Shown piece by piece: positions 35,697 through 44,746 of a stretch of 64,000 nt of DNA. This stretch comes from Melioribacter sp. Its GTDB lineage: Bacteria > Bacteroidota > Ignavibacteria > Ignavibacteriales > Melioribacteraceae. The stretch's first letter is position 1. Each line of letters opens with the position of its first letter. The stretch lies in assembly GCA_020723965.1 (NCBI GenBank), contig DYHW01000001.1, forward strand, positions 482,587 through 546,586. The letters run 5' to 3'. The position numbers and the translations under genes are program-made. The notes beneath the pieces were generated by a model, which saw only the letters and a list, made by a program, of their open reading frames with translations, was not told the origin of the DNA and searched no databases.

Positions 35697-36662
35697 ACGC
35701 AAAGCGAAAAAGTTATAAAATTAGAAAATGTTGACTTATTATCTTTCGTTGGGATAAACGATGGGAATATAAAACCTATCGAAGAAAGATTTACCGCAAA
35801 TATTATTGTCCGCGGAGATAATCTAATTGCTCAAGGAGTTGCAGAAGAAGTTGAAGCCGTAGAAAAAATTGTGAAAGAGATGATCTTTGTTCTTAATACA
35901 ACGGGCAAACTTTTACCCAAAGATGTTTATACAATTATCGATCTTACGCTTCAAGGCAAAGAGATTATCAGCGGAAATGATTTTGATAATATCGTTCTTT
36001 ACTCTAAGAAAGATGTAATAAAAGCAAAGACCCCTAATCAGATTGTTTATAAAAAAGCCGTTCAAGAAAATGATATATGCTTTGCAATAGGACCTGCCGG
36101 GACCGGCAAAACATATCTTGCCGTTGCATTTGCAGTAGCTTCGTTAAAAAAAGGAATTGTGAGAAAAATAGTTCTTGCTCGGCCGGCGGTTGAAGCTGGC
36201 GAAAATCTTGGTTTTCTGCCCGGCGATTTTAGAGAAAAAATCGATCCATATCTTCGCCCTCTGTACGATGCACTTGAAGAGATGCTTCCCTCAGAGCAAT
36301 TAAGAAATTATATTGAAAAAGGAATCATCGAAATTGTTCCTTTGGCTTTTATGCGGGGAAGAACTTTGAACAATGCTTACGTAATTTTAGATGAAGCGCA
36401 AAATGCAATAGCGATGCAGATGAAGATGTTCTTAACACGGCTCGGACCAAACTCGAAAGCAATTATTACAGGCGACATAACACAAATCGATTTGCCCAGT
36501 TATTCTCAAAGCGGGCTGGTTCAAGTGAAAGAAATTTTAAAAAATGTTGACGGTGTTGGATTCGTTTACTTTGATAAGGGCGATGTAGTTCGCCATAAGT
36601 TAGTGAAAGATATAATTGACGCTTACGAGAAACATAATAAACAAAACGGAAAAAGCGCTTAA
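35697..36662 (+). CDS. phoH: PhoH-like ATPase, probably started at a non-standard ACG codon
   Basis: PhoH-like proteins are ATPases linked to RNA metabolism. The ATPase core is clear: Walker A AIGPAGTGKTYLA, ARPAVEAGENLGFLPGD, and the Walker B region AYVILDEAQNA. The first standard start is GTG 35871 (263 residues), but the same frame is open for 58 codons before it and encodes the usual N-terminal region (LLSFVGINDGNIKPIEERF). That part has no ATG, GTG or TTG. GGAGGT (35688-35693) is followed by AAT and ACG 35697, which would be ATG but for one transition. This gives 321 residues, the family length. A TGA at 35664 closes the frame upstream. Confidence 0.85.
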   Translation, partial: TQSEKVIKLENVDLLSFVGINDGNIKPIEERFTANIIVRGDNLIAQGVAEEVEAVEKIVKEMIFVLNTTGKLLPKDVYTIIDLTLQGKEIISGNDFDNIVLYSKKDVIKAKTPNQIVYKKAVQENDICFAIGPAGTGKTYLAVAFAVASLKKGIVRKIVLARPAVEAGENLGFLPGDFREKIDPYLRPLYDALEEMLPSEQLRNYIEKGIIEIVPLAFMRGRTLNNAYVILDEAQNAIAMQMKMFLTRLGPNSKAIITGDITQIDLPSYSQSGLVQVKEILKNVDGVGFVYFDKGDVVRHKLVKDIIDAYEKHNKQNGKSA

Positions 36663-37420
36663 ATAAATTCCTTACTTTCTTCCCAAAATTTGTCCATCTC
36701 ATTCAGGGTTGATTCGGTTATACTCTTACCCGATTCCTTTATTTTATTTTCGACGTAATTAAAGCGCGCTATAAATTTTTCATTTGTTCTTCTCAAGGCA
36801 TTTTCTGGATTGATCCCAAGAAAGCGAGCGTAATTTGTAAGTGCAAAAAACAGGTCTCCCATCTCTTTCTCCAATTCATCCTTATTCCCGGATTTTTCCA
36901 TTTCGTGCATCTCTTCAATTTCTTCAATTACTTTTTTCCATACGTCTTCTTTTTTGTCCCAATCGAATCCGATCTTTGAAGCTTTTTCTTGCAAACGGAA
37001 AGCGCGCGCCAAACTTGGCAGTTGTTTCGGCACTCCATCAATTACAGAATCTCTCCCCTCATCAAGCTTTATTTCTTCCCAATTCTTCAATACTTCTTTT
37101 GTGTTATTTACTTTTACGTTACCAAAGACGTGCGGATGACGGCGAATAAGTTTTTCTGTTATCGAATCTATTACATCTTCGGTAGAAAATGTTTTGTTAT
37201 CTTCACCTATGACTGAATGAAAAACAATATGAAGAAGAAGATCGCCTAATTCGGTTTTTAATTCCTCAAAGTTCTTCAGATCAATTGCTTCTAGCACTTC
37301 GTGAGTTTCTTCAAGTGTTGCTGCTTTGATAGAATCATGAGTCTGCTCTCTATCCCAAATGCATTCAACGCGTAAACGCTTCATTACTTCATATAATTTC
37401 TGAAATTTATTGCCAACCAT
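36659..37420 (-). CDS. mazG: MazG nucleoside triphosphate pyrophosphohydrolase
   Basis: MazG hydrolyses NTPs to NMP and pyrophosphate in nucleotide pool cleaning. The 253-residue product contains two tandem MazG helices pairs with EExxE-type metal motifs (ETHEVLEAIDLKNFEELKTE and VIEEIEEMHEMEKSG...EKEMGDLFFAL). The ATG at 37420 has GGAG six bases upstream, so the longer frame from 37444 is not used. Its stop overlaps the phoH stop by four bases, tail to tail. Confidence 0.93.
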   Translation of the reverse strand: MVGNKFQKLYEVMKRLRVECIWDREQTHDSIKAATLEETHEVLEAIDLKNFEELKTELGDLLLHIVFHSVIGEDNKTFSTEDVIDSITEKLIRRHPHVFGNVKVNNTKEVLKNWEEIKLDEGRDSVIDGVPKQLPSLARAFRLQEKASKIGFDWDKKEDVWKKVIEEIEEMHEMEKSGNKDELEKEMGDLFFALTNYARFLGINPENALRRTNEKFIARFNYVENKIKESGKSITESTLNEMDKFWEESKEFI

Positions 37421-37550
37421 TTTTTCTCCATTTTTTGCATGCAAAGATAATCACTCAAAGAGTGAAAGTGAAAGCATCTGTTCAAAAAAGTGGCTATTAT
37501 TAAGAGCGGAAATTGAACATATTAAAAGTGAAAAATTCAAGGAGAAAAAA

Positions 37551-38012
37551 ATGATTGAGCAAAAGATCAAAGAACTAATTGGTTACGATCTGCCAACAGC
37601 GCCAAAGCCGCTTGCCGCCTATATTCCGGCACAGCAAAGCGGAAATATGATCTTTACTTCAGGGCAGTTGCCGTTTAAAGAAGGAAAACTTTTTGCCGAA
37701 GGAAAGGTCGGCAATGAAGTAACTGAAGAGAAAGCTGTTGAGTGCGCAAAGATTTCTGCAATAAATTGTTTGGGCACAATCAAATCTTTAATAGGTGATT
37801 TGGATAAGATAGAACAAATTGTAAAGTTAGTTGTGTTTGTAAACTCAGCGGCGGGATTTACTGCCCAGCCCAAAGTTGCAAACGGCGCATCGGAATTTTT
37901 AGTTGAAGTTTTTGGTGATAAAGGGAAACACGCTCGCAGCGCCGTTGGCGTTAACCAGCTGCCAATGAACGCTCCTGTTGAGATCGAAATGATTGTGAGG
38001 GTTAATGTGTAG
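37551..38012 (+). CDS. RidA/YjgF-family protein
   Basis: The 153-residue product belongs to the larger form of the RidA family (YjgF-type, about 150 residues): ITAS-like FTSGQLPFKEGKLFAEGKVG, CAKISAINCLGTIKSLIGDL and GKHARSAVGVNQLPMNAPVE. RidA proper removes reactive enamines made by dehydratases; this longer subgroup may lack that activity. AAGGAG lies nine bases before ATG 37551; the frame from 37410 is only the open upstream part. It diverges from mazG. Confidence 0.88.
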   Translation: MIEQKIKELIGYDLPTAPKPLAAYIPAQQSGNMIFTSGQLPFKEGKLFAEGKVGNEVTEEKAVECAKISAINCLGTIKSLIGDLDKIEQIVKLVVFVNSAAGFTAQPKVANGASEFLVEVFGDKGKHARSAVGVNQLPMNAPVEIEMIVRVNV

Positions 38013-38414
38013 TTTTATTGCTTAGAAATAAGAGAAATGTTCTATAATTTCTTACACCGTGGAGTTTTCGTTGAGCGAAAATTGTTCCTTCTTTAATTAT
38101 ATAGAAACCGATATGATTTTGAACGATTATATATTTGTATCCAAGATTTCTGCTCTCTAGCAAAAGGCATCTGGGCGCTGCTACTTCAATTCGGTCTTTT
38201 GATGCGGATAATGGTTTATGTTTTCAAAACAGAAAGAAGTGTTAACATTGTTTTTTGAGGGAGATTATTTTCACTAAAACATAAAAAAGCAGTATAACGA
38301 TTTGACTTGCAAATGATTCCTTTTTGCAATAAAATTGAACTGTAAAATGAAAAAAAATTATCGAAACAATTCTTTATGTTGGAATGTTAAAGAAACAAAA
38401 TTATAGGTAGCCAA
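38013..38414 (+). other. Intergenic region, 402 bases, with a weak hairpin and a good promoter candidate
   Basis: No gene is visible. TTTTCG-TTGAG-CGAAAA at 38065-38081 is a 6-bp stem followed by a T-rich stretch and may end the RidA transcript. A promoter candidate is listed at 38307-38335. Confidence 0.5.
38307..38335 (+). promoter_or_regulatory. Candidate promoter before the secreted 162-residue protein
   Basis: TTGCAA (38307-38312), a 17-base spacer and TAAAAT (38330-38335). The start would lie about 75 bases before the ATG at 38415. Confidence 0.42.
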
Positions 38415-38903
38415 ATGAAAAAAATATTTTTTATGCTTTTTGTTTTTGTTCTATCAGTTACCAATGCGCAATTTCGCGATGAACTGAACAATAAACCAGA
38501 TATCAGAAGCGGAATCGTAAAAAATAATTCATACGGCTCGCTGTTTGGCTTTTTTAATCCAAACAATTTTAAAATGAATCACGCATTTGATCTTTCATAT
38601 ACTACATTTGGTGGTGCAGGACTTGCAATGGGAGTGTACACAAACAGCATGTTTTATCAGTTTACTGATAATTTGAATTTGCAAGCAGACATTAGTATTG
38701 TGAACTCACCATATAATTCGTTCGACAAAGATTTCTCAAAGCGTGTAAACGGGGTCTATTTGAGCAAAATGCAGATGAACTATAAACCGACCGAAAATAT
38801 GACAATAATGTTTCAGTACAGGAATATTCCAATCGGTTTTTATTCGCCTAATTACTACGGCGGATATTCACCTTTTTACAGAGATTATTTTTATAATGAT
38901 TGA
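38415..38903 (+). CDS. Secreted protein of unknown function
   Basis: The 162-residue product has a clear signal peptide (MKKIFFMLFVFVLSVTNAQF, cut after NAQ). The mature part is rich in Asn, Phe and Tyr, with alternating strand-like segments (FDLSYTTFGGAGLAMGVYTN; MQMNYKPTENMTIMFQYRN), which suggests a small outer-membrane or beta-rich protein. No family recognised. It stands alone behind a promoter candidate. Confidence 0.6.
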   Translation: MKKIFFMLFVFVLSVTNAQFRDELNNKPDIRSGIVKNNSYGSLFGFFNPNNFKMNHAFDLSYTTFGGAGLAMGVYTNSMFYQFTDNLNLQADISIVNSPYNSFDKDFSKRVNGVYLSKMQMNYKPTENMTIMFQYRNIPIGFYSPNYYGGYSPFYRDYFYND

Positions 38904-38980
38904 GACTTCTGGGGAAAGAGAGAAAGTTTTTTCTTAAATTACCTTCCGAATTTGAAAGCATAATCTGAGTTATTCACAAA

Positions 38981-39469
38981 TTGGAAAATTTTAACGGCAA
39001 GAGAAAAAAATCTTCTCAGTCTCATCTGAAATCGTCTACCACCAACATTTTACTCAACGTATCAATTTTTATCCTTTTTGCTGTTATCATTTACATGGTC
39101 TATTCGCTTTATATTAAACTAACTTTCAACTCGAAAGAGACATTTGTGCTTTCATCAAATCAATCTGCTTCTGATATTATTCAGGTTGAAGTGTTGAATG
39201 GATGCGGAATAAGCGGAGTTGCAGATCGAATGACCGACTATCTGCGCAGCAAAGATTTCGATGTTGTAAATATTGGCAATTATATTTCGTACGATGTAGA
39301 TGAAAGTATGGTTATAGATCGGATTGGAAATATGGCAAACGCATATAAAGTTGCTAAATCGCTCGGAATTAAAAATGAAAATGTGATTCAACAATTGAAC
39401 AAAGATTATTTTCTTGATGTATCGATCGTAATTGGAAGAGATTATTTTTCTCTAACACCATTTAAATGA
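38981..39469 (+). CDS. LytR_C-domain membrane protein
   Basis: The 162-residue product has a basic N terminus, one membrane helix (about 24-46) and a C-terminal LytR_C domain (IQVEVLNGCGISGVADRMTD, then LRSKDFDVVNIGNY and VSIVIGRDY). It may contribute to envelope polymer attachment; most LytR_C proteins have an attached LCP domain, absent here. The start is TTG. Its stop overlaps the ATG at 39466, so it is coupled to rsfS. Confidence 0.78.
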   Translation: MENFNGKRKKSSQSHLKSSTTNILLNVSIFILFAVIIYMVYSLYIKLTFNSKETFVLSSNQSASDIIQVEVLNGCGISGVADRMTDYLRSKDFDVVNIGNYISYDVDESMVIDRIGNMANAYKVAKSLGIKNENVIQQLNKDYFLDVSIVIGRDYFSLTPFK

Positions 39470-39477
39470 GGAGAGAT

Positions 39478-39825
39478 TTGAAACCATTACAAATTGCCAA
39501 AGCGATTGCAGAGGTAATTAAATCTAAAAAAGGTTATGAGATTAAAATTCTCGATCTGAGAAAAATCTCGAACATCGCAGATTATTTTGTTATCTGTTCT
39601 GCGGATTCAGAAAGACAGGTAAAAGCGATTGCCGACGAAGTATTTGATAAACTTGCTGAAAAAGGGATCAAATGTTTTCATACTGAAGGTTTTGAAACTT
39701 TGAATTGGGTTTTGCTTGATTATTTCGATGTTGTTTTGCATGTCTTCAGAGCAGAGGCAAGAAATTATTACAATCTAGAAAAACTTTGGGGTGATGCCCC
39801 TGTCATTTCTATTAAAAACGATTGA
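39478..39825 (+). CDS. rsfS: Ribosomal silencing factor RsfS (Iojap family)
   Basis: RsfS binds L14 and blocks subunit joining in slow growth. The product (115 residues from this start) has the family core: GYEIKILDLRKISNIADYFV and CFHTEGFETLNWVLLDYFDVVLHVF. Two starts are possible. TTG 39478 has GAGGAG just upstream; ATG 39466 overlaps the previous stop but has no visible ribosome-binding site. I prefer 39478; the difference is four residues. Confidence 0.92.
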   Translation: MKPLQIAKAIAEVIKSKKGYEIKILDLRKISNIADYFVICSADSERQVKAIADEVFDKLAEKGIKCFHTEGFETLNWVLLDYFDVVLHVFRAEARNYYNLEKLWGDAPVISIKND

Positions 39826-39852
39826 CCAAATTTTTTTAGCCCGGAGAAAAGA

Positions 39853-41481
39853 TTGAAGAACTATCTTTTGAATATTTTTATGCAAGCCGCCAATAAGCTT
39901 AATTACCTGAATGAGATCGAGTTAACCTTTACTGTTCCAAATCAAAAAAGTTATGGCGATTATTCGCTTAATGCCGCAATGATCTTATCAAAAAAATTGA
40001 ATCGAAATCCGCGCGATATAGCTAAAGAGATTGTAGATTCATTAGAATATGATAAAAGCATTATTGAAAAGATAGATATTGCAGGACCCGGTTTTATAAA
40101 TTTTTATTTCTCTTCTTCTTACAATACACAAGTGATAAACCAAATACTTACCGAGAAGGAAAATTTTGGAAGATCGCAAAAACATTCCGGTAAAAGAGCA
40201 ATGGTTGAATTCATTTCTGCAAATCCGACCGGACCGTTGACAGTTGGGCACGGAAGAAATGCAGTTGTTGGCGATACCGTTGCAAACATGCTAGAGCGGA
40301 TCGGTTATAAAGTTGACCGCGAATACTACTTTAACAATGCAGGCAGGCAAATGCGTGTGCTGGGCGATTCTGTTCGTTTACGTTACCTCGAATTGCTTGG
40401 GTATCAAATCCATTTTCCAGAAGATTACTATCAAGGCGAATACATAAAAGAAATAGCGTCTATGCTGAAGAATGAACACGGTAATAAACTTGTAGATGAA
40501 GACGCAGAAGGAATTTTTAAGCAGAGAGCGGAAAAAGAAATATTTGCAGATATCATAAAATCGATGGAAAGAATCGGAATACGTATGAATAATTTCTACA
40601 ATGAGCATCTTCTTTTTGAAGAAGGCCGGATAGAATCGCTTTTAAATGAATTTGAAAAGAAAAATTTATCTTACAAAAAAGATGACGCTGTTTGGCTTAA
40701 GCTGACAGAACTAGGAAATGATGCGGATAAGGTGATCGTAAAATCAAGTGGAGAGCCGACATACCGTTTGCCCGATATTGCTTATCACATTACGAAGTTT
40801 GAACGCGGTTACGATTTGATGGTCGATCTTTTCGGCTCCGACCATAATGCAACATATCCTGATGTGCTTGCAGCTTTGAAAGCGCTTGGATACGATTCTG
40901 AAAAAGTGAAAGTGTTAATTCATCAATTTGTAACAATTTTGCAGAAGGGTGAAGTTGTTAAAATGTCGACCCGCAAAGCCAACTATATAACTCTGGATGA
41001 ATTAGTTGATGAAGTTGGCGCTGATGTTGTGCGTTACTTTTTTAATATGAGAGGTATTACAAGCCATCTGAATTTCGACCTTGAACTCGCAAAAAAACAA
41101 TCGGATGAAAACCCCGTCTTTTATTTACAATATGCTCATGCACGCATTGCTTCAATTTTGAGAATGACTAAAGAAGAAGGATTGGGGTCTTCTCTTTCTA
41201 ATTTGGAATTGCTTACTACAGAGTCCGAACAGAATTTACTAAAAAAACTTTACGGATTTCCTGATGAAGTTTTATACATCGCAGAAAATTATGAAACACA
41301 CCGCATTGCTATTTATTTAGAAGAACTTGCCGCGCTCTTTCACAGATTTTATACAGAATGCAGAATTATAGGTAGCGAGAAAAAACTTGCTGAAGCGAGA
41401 ATTGCGCTTTGTATTGCTGTGCAAACTGTTTTGAAGAACGGTTTATCTATACTTGGAGTGAGTGCGCCCGATAGTATGTGA
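39853..41481 (+). CDS. argS: Arginyl-tRNA synthetase
   Basis: A class I synthetase of 542 residues. It shows the N-terminal additional domain, the HIGH-type motif SANPTGPLTVGHGRNAVVGD (about 117-136), FGSDHNATYPD, the KMSKS-like KMSTRKANYI (about 374-383) and the DALR anticodon domain ending in LSILGVSAPDSM. The start is TTG with GGAG eight bases upstream. It converges with comF; the two stops abut within TGATCA. Confidence 0.97.
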   Translation: MKNYLLNIFMQAANKLNYLNEIELTFTVPNQKSYGDYSLNAAMILSKKLNRNPRDIAKEIVDSLEYDKSIIEKIDIAGPGFINFYFSSSYNTQVINQILTEKENFGRSQKHSGKRAMVEFISANPTGPLTVGHGRNAVVGDTVANMLERIGYKVDREYYFNNAGRQMRVLGDSVRLRYLELLGYQIHFPEDYYQGEYIKEIASMLKNEHGNKLVDEDAEGIFKQRAEKEIFADIIKSMERIGIRMNNFYNEHLLFEEGRIESLLNEFEKKNLSYKKDDAVWLKLTELGNDADKVIVKSSGEPTYRLPDIAYHITKFERGYDLMVDLFGSDHNATYPDVLAALKALGYDSEKVKVLIHQFVTILQKGEVVKMSTRKANYITLDELVDEVGADVVRYFFNMRGITSHLNFDLELAKKQSDENPVFYLQYAHARIASILRMTKEEGLGSSLSNLELLTTESEQNLLKKLYGFPDEVLYIAENYETHRIAIYLEELAALFHRFYTECRIIGSEKKLAEARIALCIAVQTVLKNGLSILGVSAPDSM

Positions 41482-42165
41482 TCAATTTGCAATGGCAACG
41501 GAAGCCGCAAATATTTTCTCGGCGCCGTTGTTAAGCAGTATTCTGCCACATTCGGCAATTGTAGCTCCTGTAGTTATCACATCATCTAGCAGCAAGATTT
41601 TTTTCCCTTCAATATTATTGTTTCGTCTCAGAACAAAAGCTTCTTTAACATTTTCTTTGCGTTCTGCAAGAGTTAGGTTTGTTTGTGTTTCTGTGAATCT
41701 TCTTCGTTTCAGCAATCTGCTTTTGACCGGAATATTTGAAGTGGTTTTAACTCCTTTCGCTATAAAAACGGATTGGTTGAAACCACGCTCTGCCCGCTTT
41801 AGGTTGTGAAGTGGAACTGGAACCAGGCAATCAATTTCCCATTCACCGATCTTATTCTGCAGCTCTTTGCCAAGCATTTCGCCAAGAAAAATACCTATTC
41901 TGAATTTACCGTTGTATTTCAATTGGTGAATGATATGCTGCAGCTCTTTCTCTTTTTCAAAAATCCACAGTAAAAAAAAACCGCTTATTATTTTTTCTTC
42001 GCTAAATTTTCTTTCGAACTCAAGAGCAATCCTTTTTTCATCAGCTCTTTCGATCTTAGAAAAACAAAAACCGCATACAATATTTTCTTCTAAGCAAAGT
42101 TTAGTGTTACAAGAAGGGCAAAAGCGCGGTAGAAAAAAATCAATAAATTGTTTAAAAGAATTCAT
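41482..42165 (-). CDS. comF: ComF-family phosphoribosyltransferase-like protein
   Basis: ComF-type proteins are linked to DNA uptake and have a type I phosphoribosyltransferase fold. The 227-residue product has an N-terminal zinc ribbon (CPSCNTKLC...CGFC, about 16-33), the core LVPVPLHNLKRAERGFNQSV and the PRPP loop ILLLDDVITTGATIAECGRI near the C terminus. It is the last gene of the surE-vWA-hemerythrin-comF operon; a GTG one codon earlier is also possible. Confidence 0.9.
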   Translation of the reverse strand: MNSFKQFIDFFLPRFCPSCNTKLCLEENIVCGFCFSKIERADEKRIALEFERKFSEEKIISGFFLLWIFEKEKELQHIIHQLKYNGKFRIGIFLGEMLGKELQNKIGEWEIDCLVPVPLHNLKRAERGFNQSVFIAKGVKTTSNIPVKSRLLKRRRFTETQTNLTLAERKENVKEAFVLRRNNNIEGKKILLLDDVITTGATIAECGRILLNNGAEKIFAASVAIAN

Positions 42166-42176
42166 CACATTATATT

Positions 42177-42599
42177 TTATGAAAAACCTTTTTCATGTAG
42201 AAACTTACCGCATTTTTTATCGCTGATTTCGAGATGATTGAAAAACCATTTTCGAATTCCCTCGAGCTGCTCTTTGCCTATGGGTTGAAATTCTTTATGG
42301 AAGCGGTCCGTGTAATTCAAAATTTGTTTATAAAACCGATCGTGCTCGAGTTTGTGAGAATAAAAGCCCGGAAAATTTGTCTCTCTCATAAGTTTTTCTT
42401 CTGTTTGAAAATGCGCTTTCACAAGTTCGAGAAATTTTTTAAGATAATTAAGAGCCGATGATTCTTTAGAGAGGAGAAGAGAATTGTAAATTTTATTCAC
42501 CGTCTCTACCATGCTTTTGTGCTGATTATCTATAGAGGCTACACCCACTTTATCTGCATTGGTAAATTCGATAAAGTTTATCTTCTTGGTTTTATTCAT
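42177..42599 (-). CDS. Bacteriohemerythrin
   Basis: The 140-residue product is a single hemerythrin domain that binds oxygen at a di-iron site. All seven ligands are visible: His27 (DNQHKSM), His63 and Glu67 (HFQTEE), His82 and His86 (HKLEHD), His122 and Asp127 (HLEISD). No methyl-accepting or other domain is attached. It starts right at the stop of the vWA gene (TAAATG) and lies eleven bases before comF, so it is an internal operon member. It may store or sense oxygen. Confidence 0.94.
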   Translation of the reverse strand: MNKTKKINFIEFTNADKVGVASIDNQHKSMVETVNKIYNSLLLSKESSALNYLKKFLELVKAHFQTEEKLMRETNFPGFYSHKLEHDRFYKQILNYTDRFHKEFQPIGKEQLEGIRKWFFNHLEISDKKCGKFLHEKGFS

Positions 42600-44741
42600 T
42601 TAGATCATCCCGGATTTTTTTCTGATGAACCACTCTAAAGTGAACAATAAAATTATTAAAAACAAAACCCACTCATTTGTCCATGCCTGAATCTCTTTTT
42701 TTACAGTATTTTCTTTAGTAGAGGCATTATTCAATTCCAGCAGCTTCTTTTTCAAACCGTTATAATTTTCTATTGAATAATACTCTCCGTTAGTTCCTTT
42801 AGCAAGTTGATTTAGAAAGGCGGCGCGCATTCTTGTATCGATTTTTTCTATTTGAATATTGCCGACGCTAAATCTTCCTGCGCCGCTTTTTATTTTTATG
42901 CCGTTAATTTTTGCAGCGCCTTCGAATTTATAATCTCCGGCTTCTCCTGGCGTAAAACTAGAAAAGTAAATACCGTTGCCAAGAGGAGAGAAAACGAGTT
43001 CATATTTTTTTTCATTCAATGAAACTTGCATTGAAATATCTGCTGTCTCGATAGGCGTAAAAGTTTGATCATACAATTCTGCTGTAAACTTTATTTCTTC
43101 ATTTATCGAGTATGTTTTTTTCTCAGTAGTTATTTTGAACTGCTCTTTATACGATGCGGTGTTTAACCATTTAACGATATCGTTAATGAAGTTGTTAAAA
43201 AATTCCGGATACTTTTCTGCAGTTTGAAGCTGCCATCGCCAAAGATCTCCGCCAAGTATTGAAAAAGCTCGCTGCTTTCCTAAACTTCTTGAAACGATAA
43301 GAGGATTGTTAATTAAAATATTTTTCACTTTTGCCCCTACTAGAACATTGCTTTCTGCTTTAGCGCTCAATTCGGCGGCAAATTGCGTTAATGGGGGCAA
43401 ACCGTTCCAGATTTCTGTTTTAGTATTTGCGCCTGAAAAATACGCTAAGAAAGCATCCCGTAGTAATTCCGGCTGCACCGAAAGAAATTCATTATTCATT
43501 TTGGAAAAGATAAACGGAAGTGATTTCTCAAAGTCTTTTAGCCTGCTTGCGCTAACTCCGCTTGATAGTAAAAAAAAGAAAGGTTTATTCTGTTGTTCAA
43601 CTGAAGATGATATTTTATCAATCAAGTTTTGAGGCGTGTTCTGAAAAGGAAAGTCGATCATAAAAAAAACATCGGCGCTATCGAGTATATCTATTTTAAC
43701 ATTATTCCAAAATTTGCCGGGCGAAATTTGTATCAACTTTTTTATATCGATGTTTTTATCTGCTGAAAGCGCTTTTGAGATTGCTGATAGGTCAGCAGAA
43801 GGACTTCCCGCAATCAGGCAAATTTTTAATTTAGTTTCCAGCACATTGATAAAGAATACGCTGCGGTTATTTGCAGTTGCAGCTTCGCCATTCAAAGGAG
43901 AAATGATAATAGATAATTTCTTTTCACCGCCGCTCGCTGGTATATAATCGAAAAGGACTTTATTGATTCCATATTCATTCAACGTAATCTCATTTGAGGA
44001 AACTAAATTGTCCTCTTCGTAAAATGAAACGCGTGTAGTTTTATTTCCAAAGCCGATGTTCTTTATTGTCGCTTCAATTGTTGTCTGCCTTTCCGCATAA
44101 ATAAATTGATTGAAGAAAAGATTAAGAATCTCGACATCTCTGTTCTCCAAAGAATCGCCGATTCCAACAGTAAAAAGAGGCAATTGAAGTTTCTCCGCCA
44201 AATAAGATGGGTCTATTCCATCAGTTATGATTCCATCGCTAAATATTATGGCAGAATTTATTTGGGCTTCTCTTTTTTTTATGAATTCGATAACATTAAA
44301 AAAATTAGTCTGTTCACCGGATAATTTTATTTTGCCTGGGTCCGATTCTTCCATTGAATCGATTTGATTTGCAAAGAGAAAGGGCTTAACCTTAAAATTG
44401 CTATATGTATTAAGATCATCTAAAAAAAAATTTATCTGCTCAAGTCTTTTATTACTATCCTTGGCTGCTATTGAATTAGAGTTATCGATGAAGAGAAAAG
44501 TTTTGGTTTCTGTAGTATGAACGGCTCGGAGTGAAAAAATAAGTTCAAAGATCAGCAACAAAATTAGAATAAAGATTGCCGCTCTAATGCTTGTTAGAAA
44601 TAATTTTAGCGGGACGGAAACTGCCGGAAGAGTATATCTGTATATGAAAAACGAAAAAAGAATAAAAAGAATTATCAGCAAAAGAATAATGAAAGTATTA
44701 CCGGAAAAAGATACGCTGAAACTTTCGAAGCGAGTCATCAA
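42600..44741 (-). CDS. Large membrane protein with a von Willebrand A-like domain
   Basis: The 713-residue product begins with two membrane helices (about 15-35 and 45-70) and a VWA-like domain from about 80 (FLFIDNSNSIAAKDSN resembles a MIDAS, DxSxS, with Asn in the fourth position). A middle region resembles a type I glutamine amidotransferase-like fold, then a beta-rich domain (about 530-640) follows. One helix anchors the C terminus (about 690-708). It resembles the BatA/CobT-like membrane vWA proteins of Bacteroidota but lacks the MoxR partner here. Function unknown. Confidence 0.7.
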   Translation of the reverse strand: MMTRFESFSVSFSGNTFIILLLIILFILFSFFIYRYTLPAVSVPLKLFLTSIRAAIFILILLLIFELIFSLRAVHTTETKTFLFIDNSNSIAAKDSNKRLEQINFFLDDLNTYSNFKVKPFLFANQIDSMEESDPGKIKLSGEQTNFFNVIEFIKKREAQINSAIIFSDGIITDGIDPSYLAEKLQLPLFTVGIGDSLENRDVEILNLFFNQFIYAERQTTIEATIKNIGFGNKTTRVSFYEEDNLVSSNEITLNEYGINKVLFDYIPASGGEKKLSIIISPLNGEAATANNRSVFFINVLETKLKICLIAGSPSADLSAISKALSADKNIDIKKLIQISPGKFWNNVKIDILDSADVFFMIDFPFQNTPQNLIDKISSSVEQQNKPFFFLLSSGVSASRLKDFEKSLPFIFSKMNNEFLSVQPELLRDAFLAYFSGANTKTEIWNGLPPLTQFAAELSAKAESNVLVGAKVKNILINNPLIVSRSLGKQRAFSILGGDLWRWQLQTAEKYPEFFNNFINDIVKWLNTASYKEQFKITTEKKTYSINEEIKFTAELYDQTFTPIETADISMQVSLNEKKYELVFSPLGNGIYFSSFTPGEAGDYKFEGAAKINGIKIKSGAGRFSVGNIQIEKIDTRMRAAFLNQLAKGTNGEYYSIENYNGLKKKLLELNNASTKENTVKKEIQAWTNEWVLFLIILLFTLEWFIRKKSGMI

Positions 44742-44746
44742 TTAAC

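Noticed and set aside
35871..36662. PhoH starting at GTG 35871 as a 263-residue protein
   Set aside because: The same frame continues upstream with 58 codons that match the PhoH N-terminal region and with a good ribosome-binding site; no such site precedes 35871.
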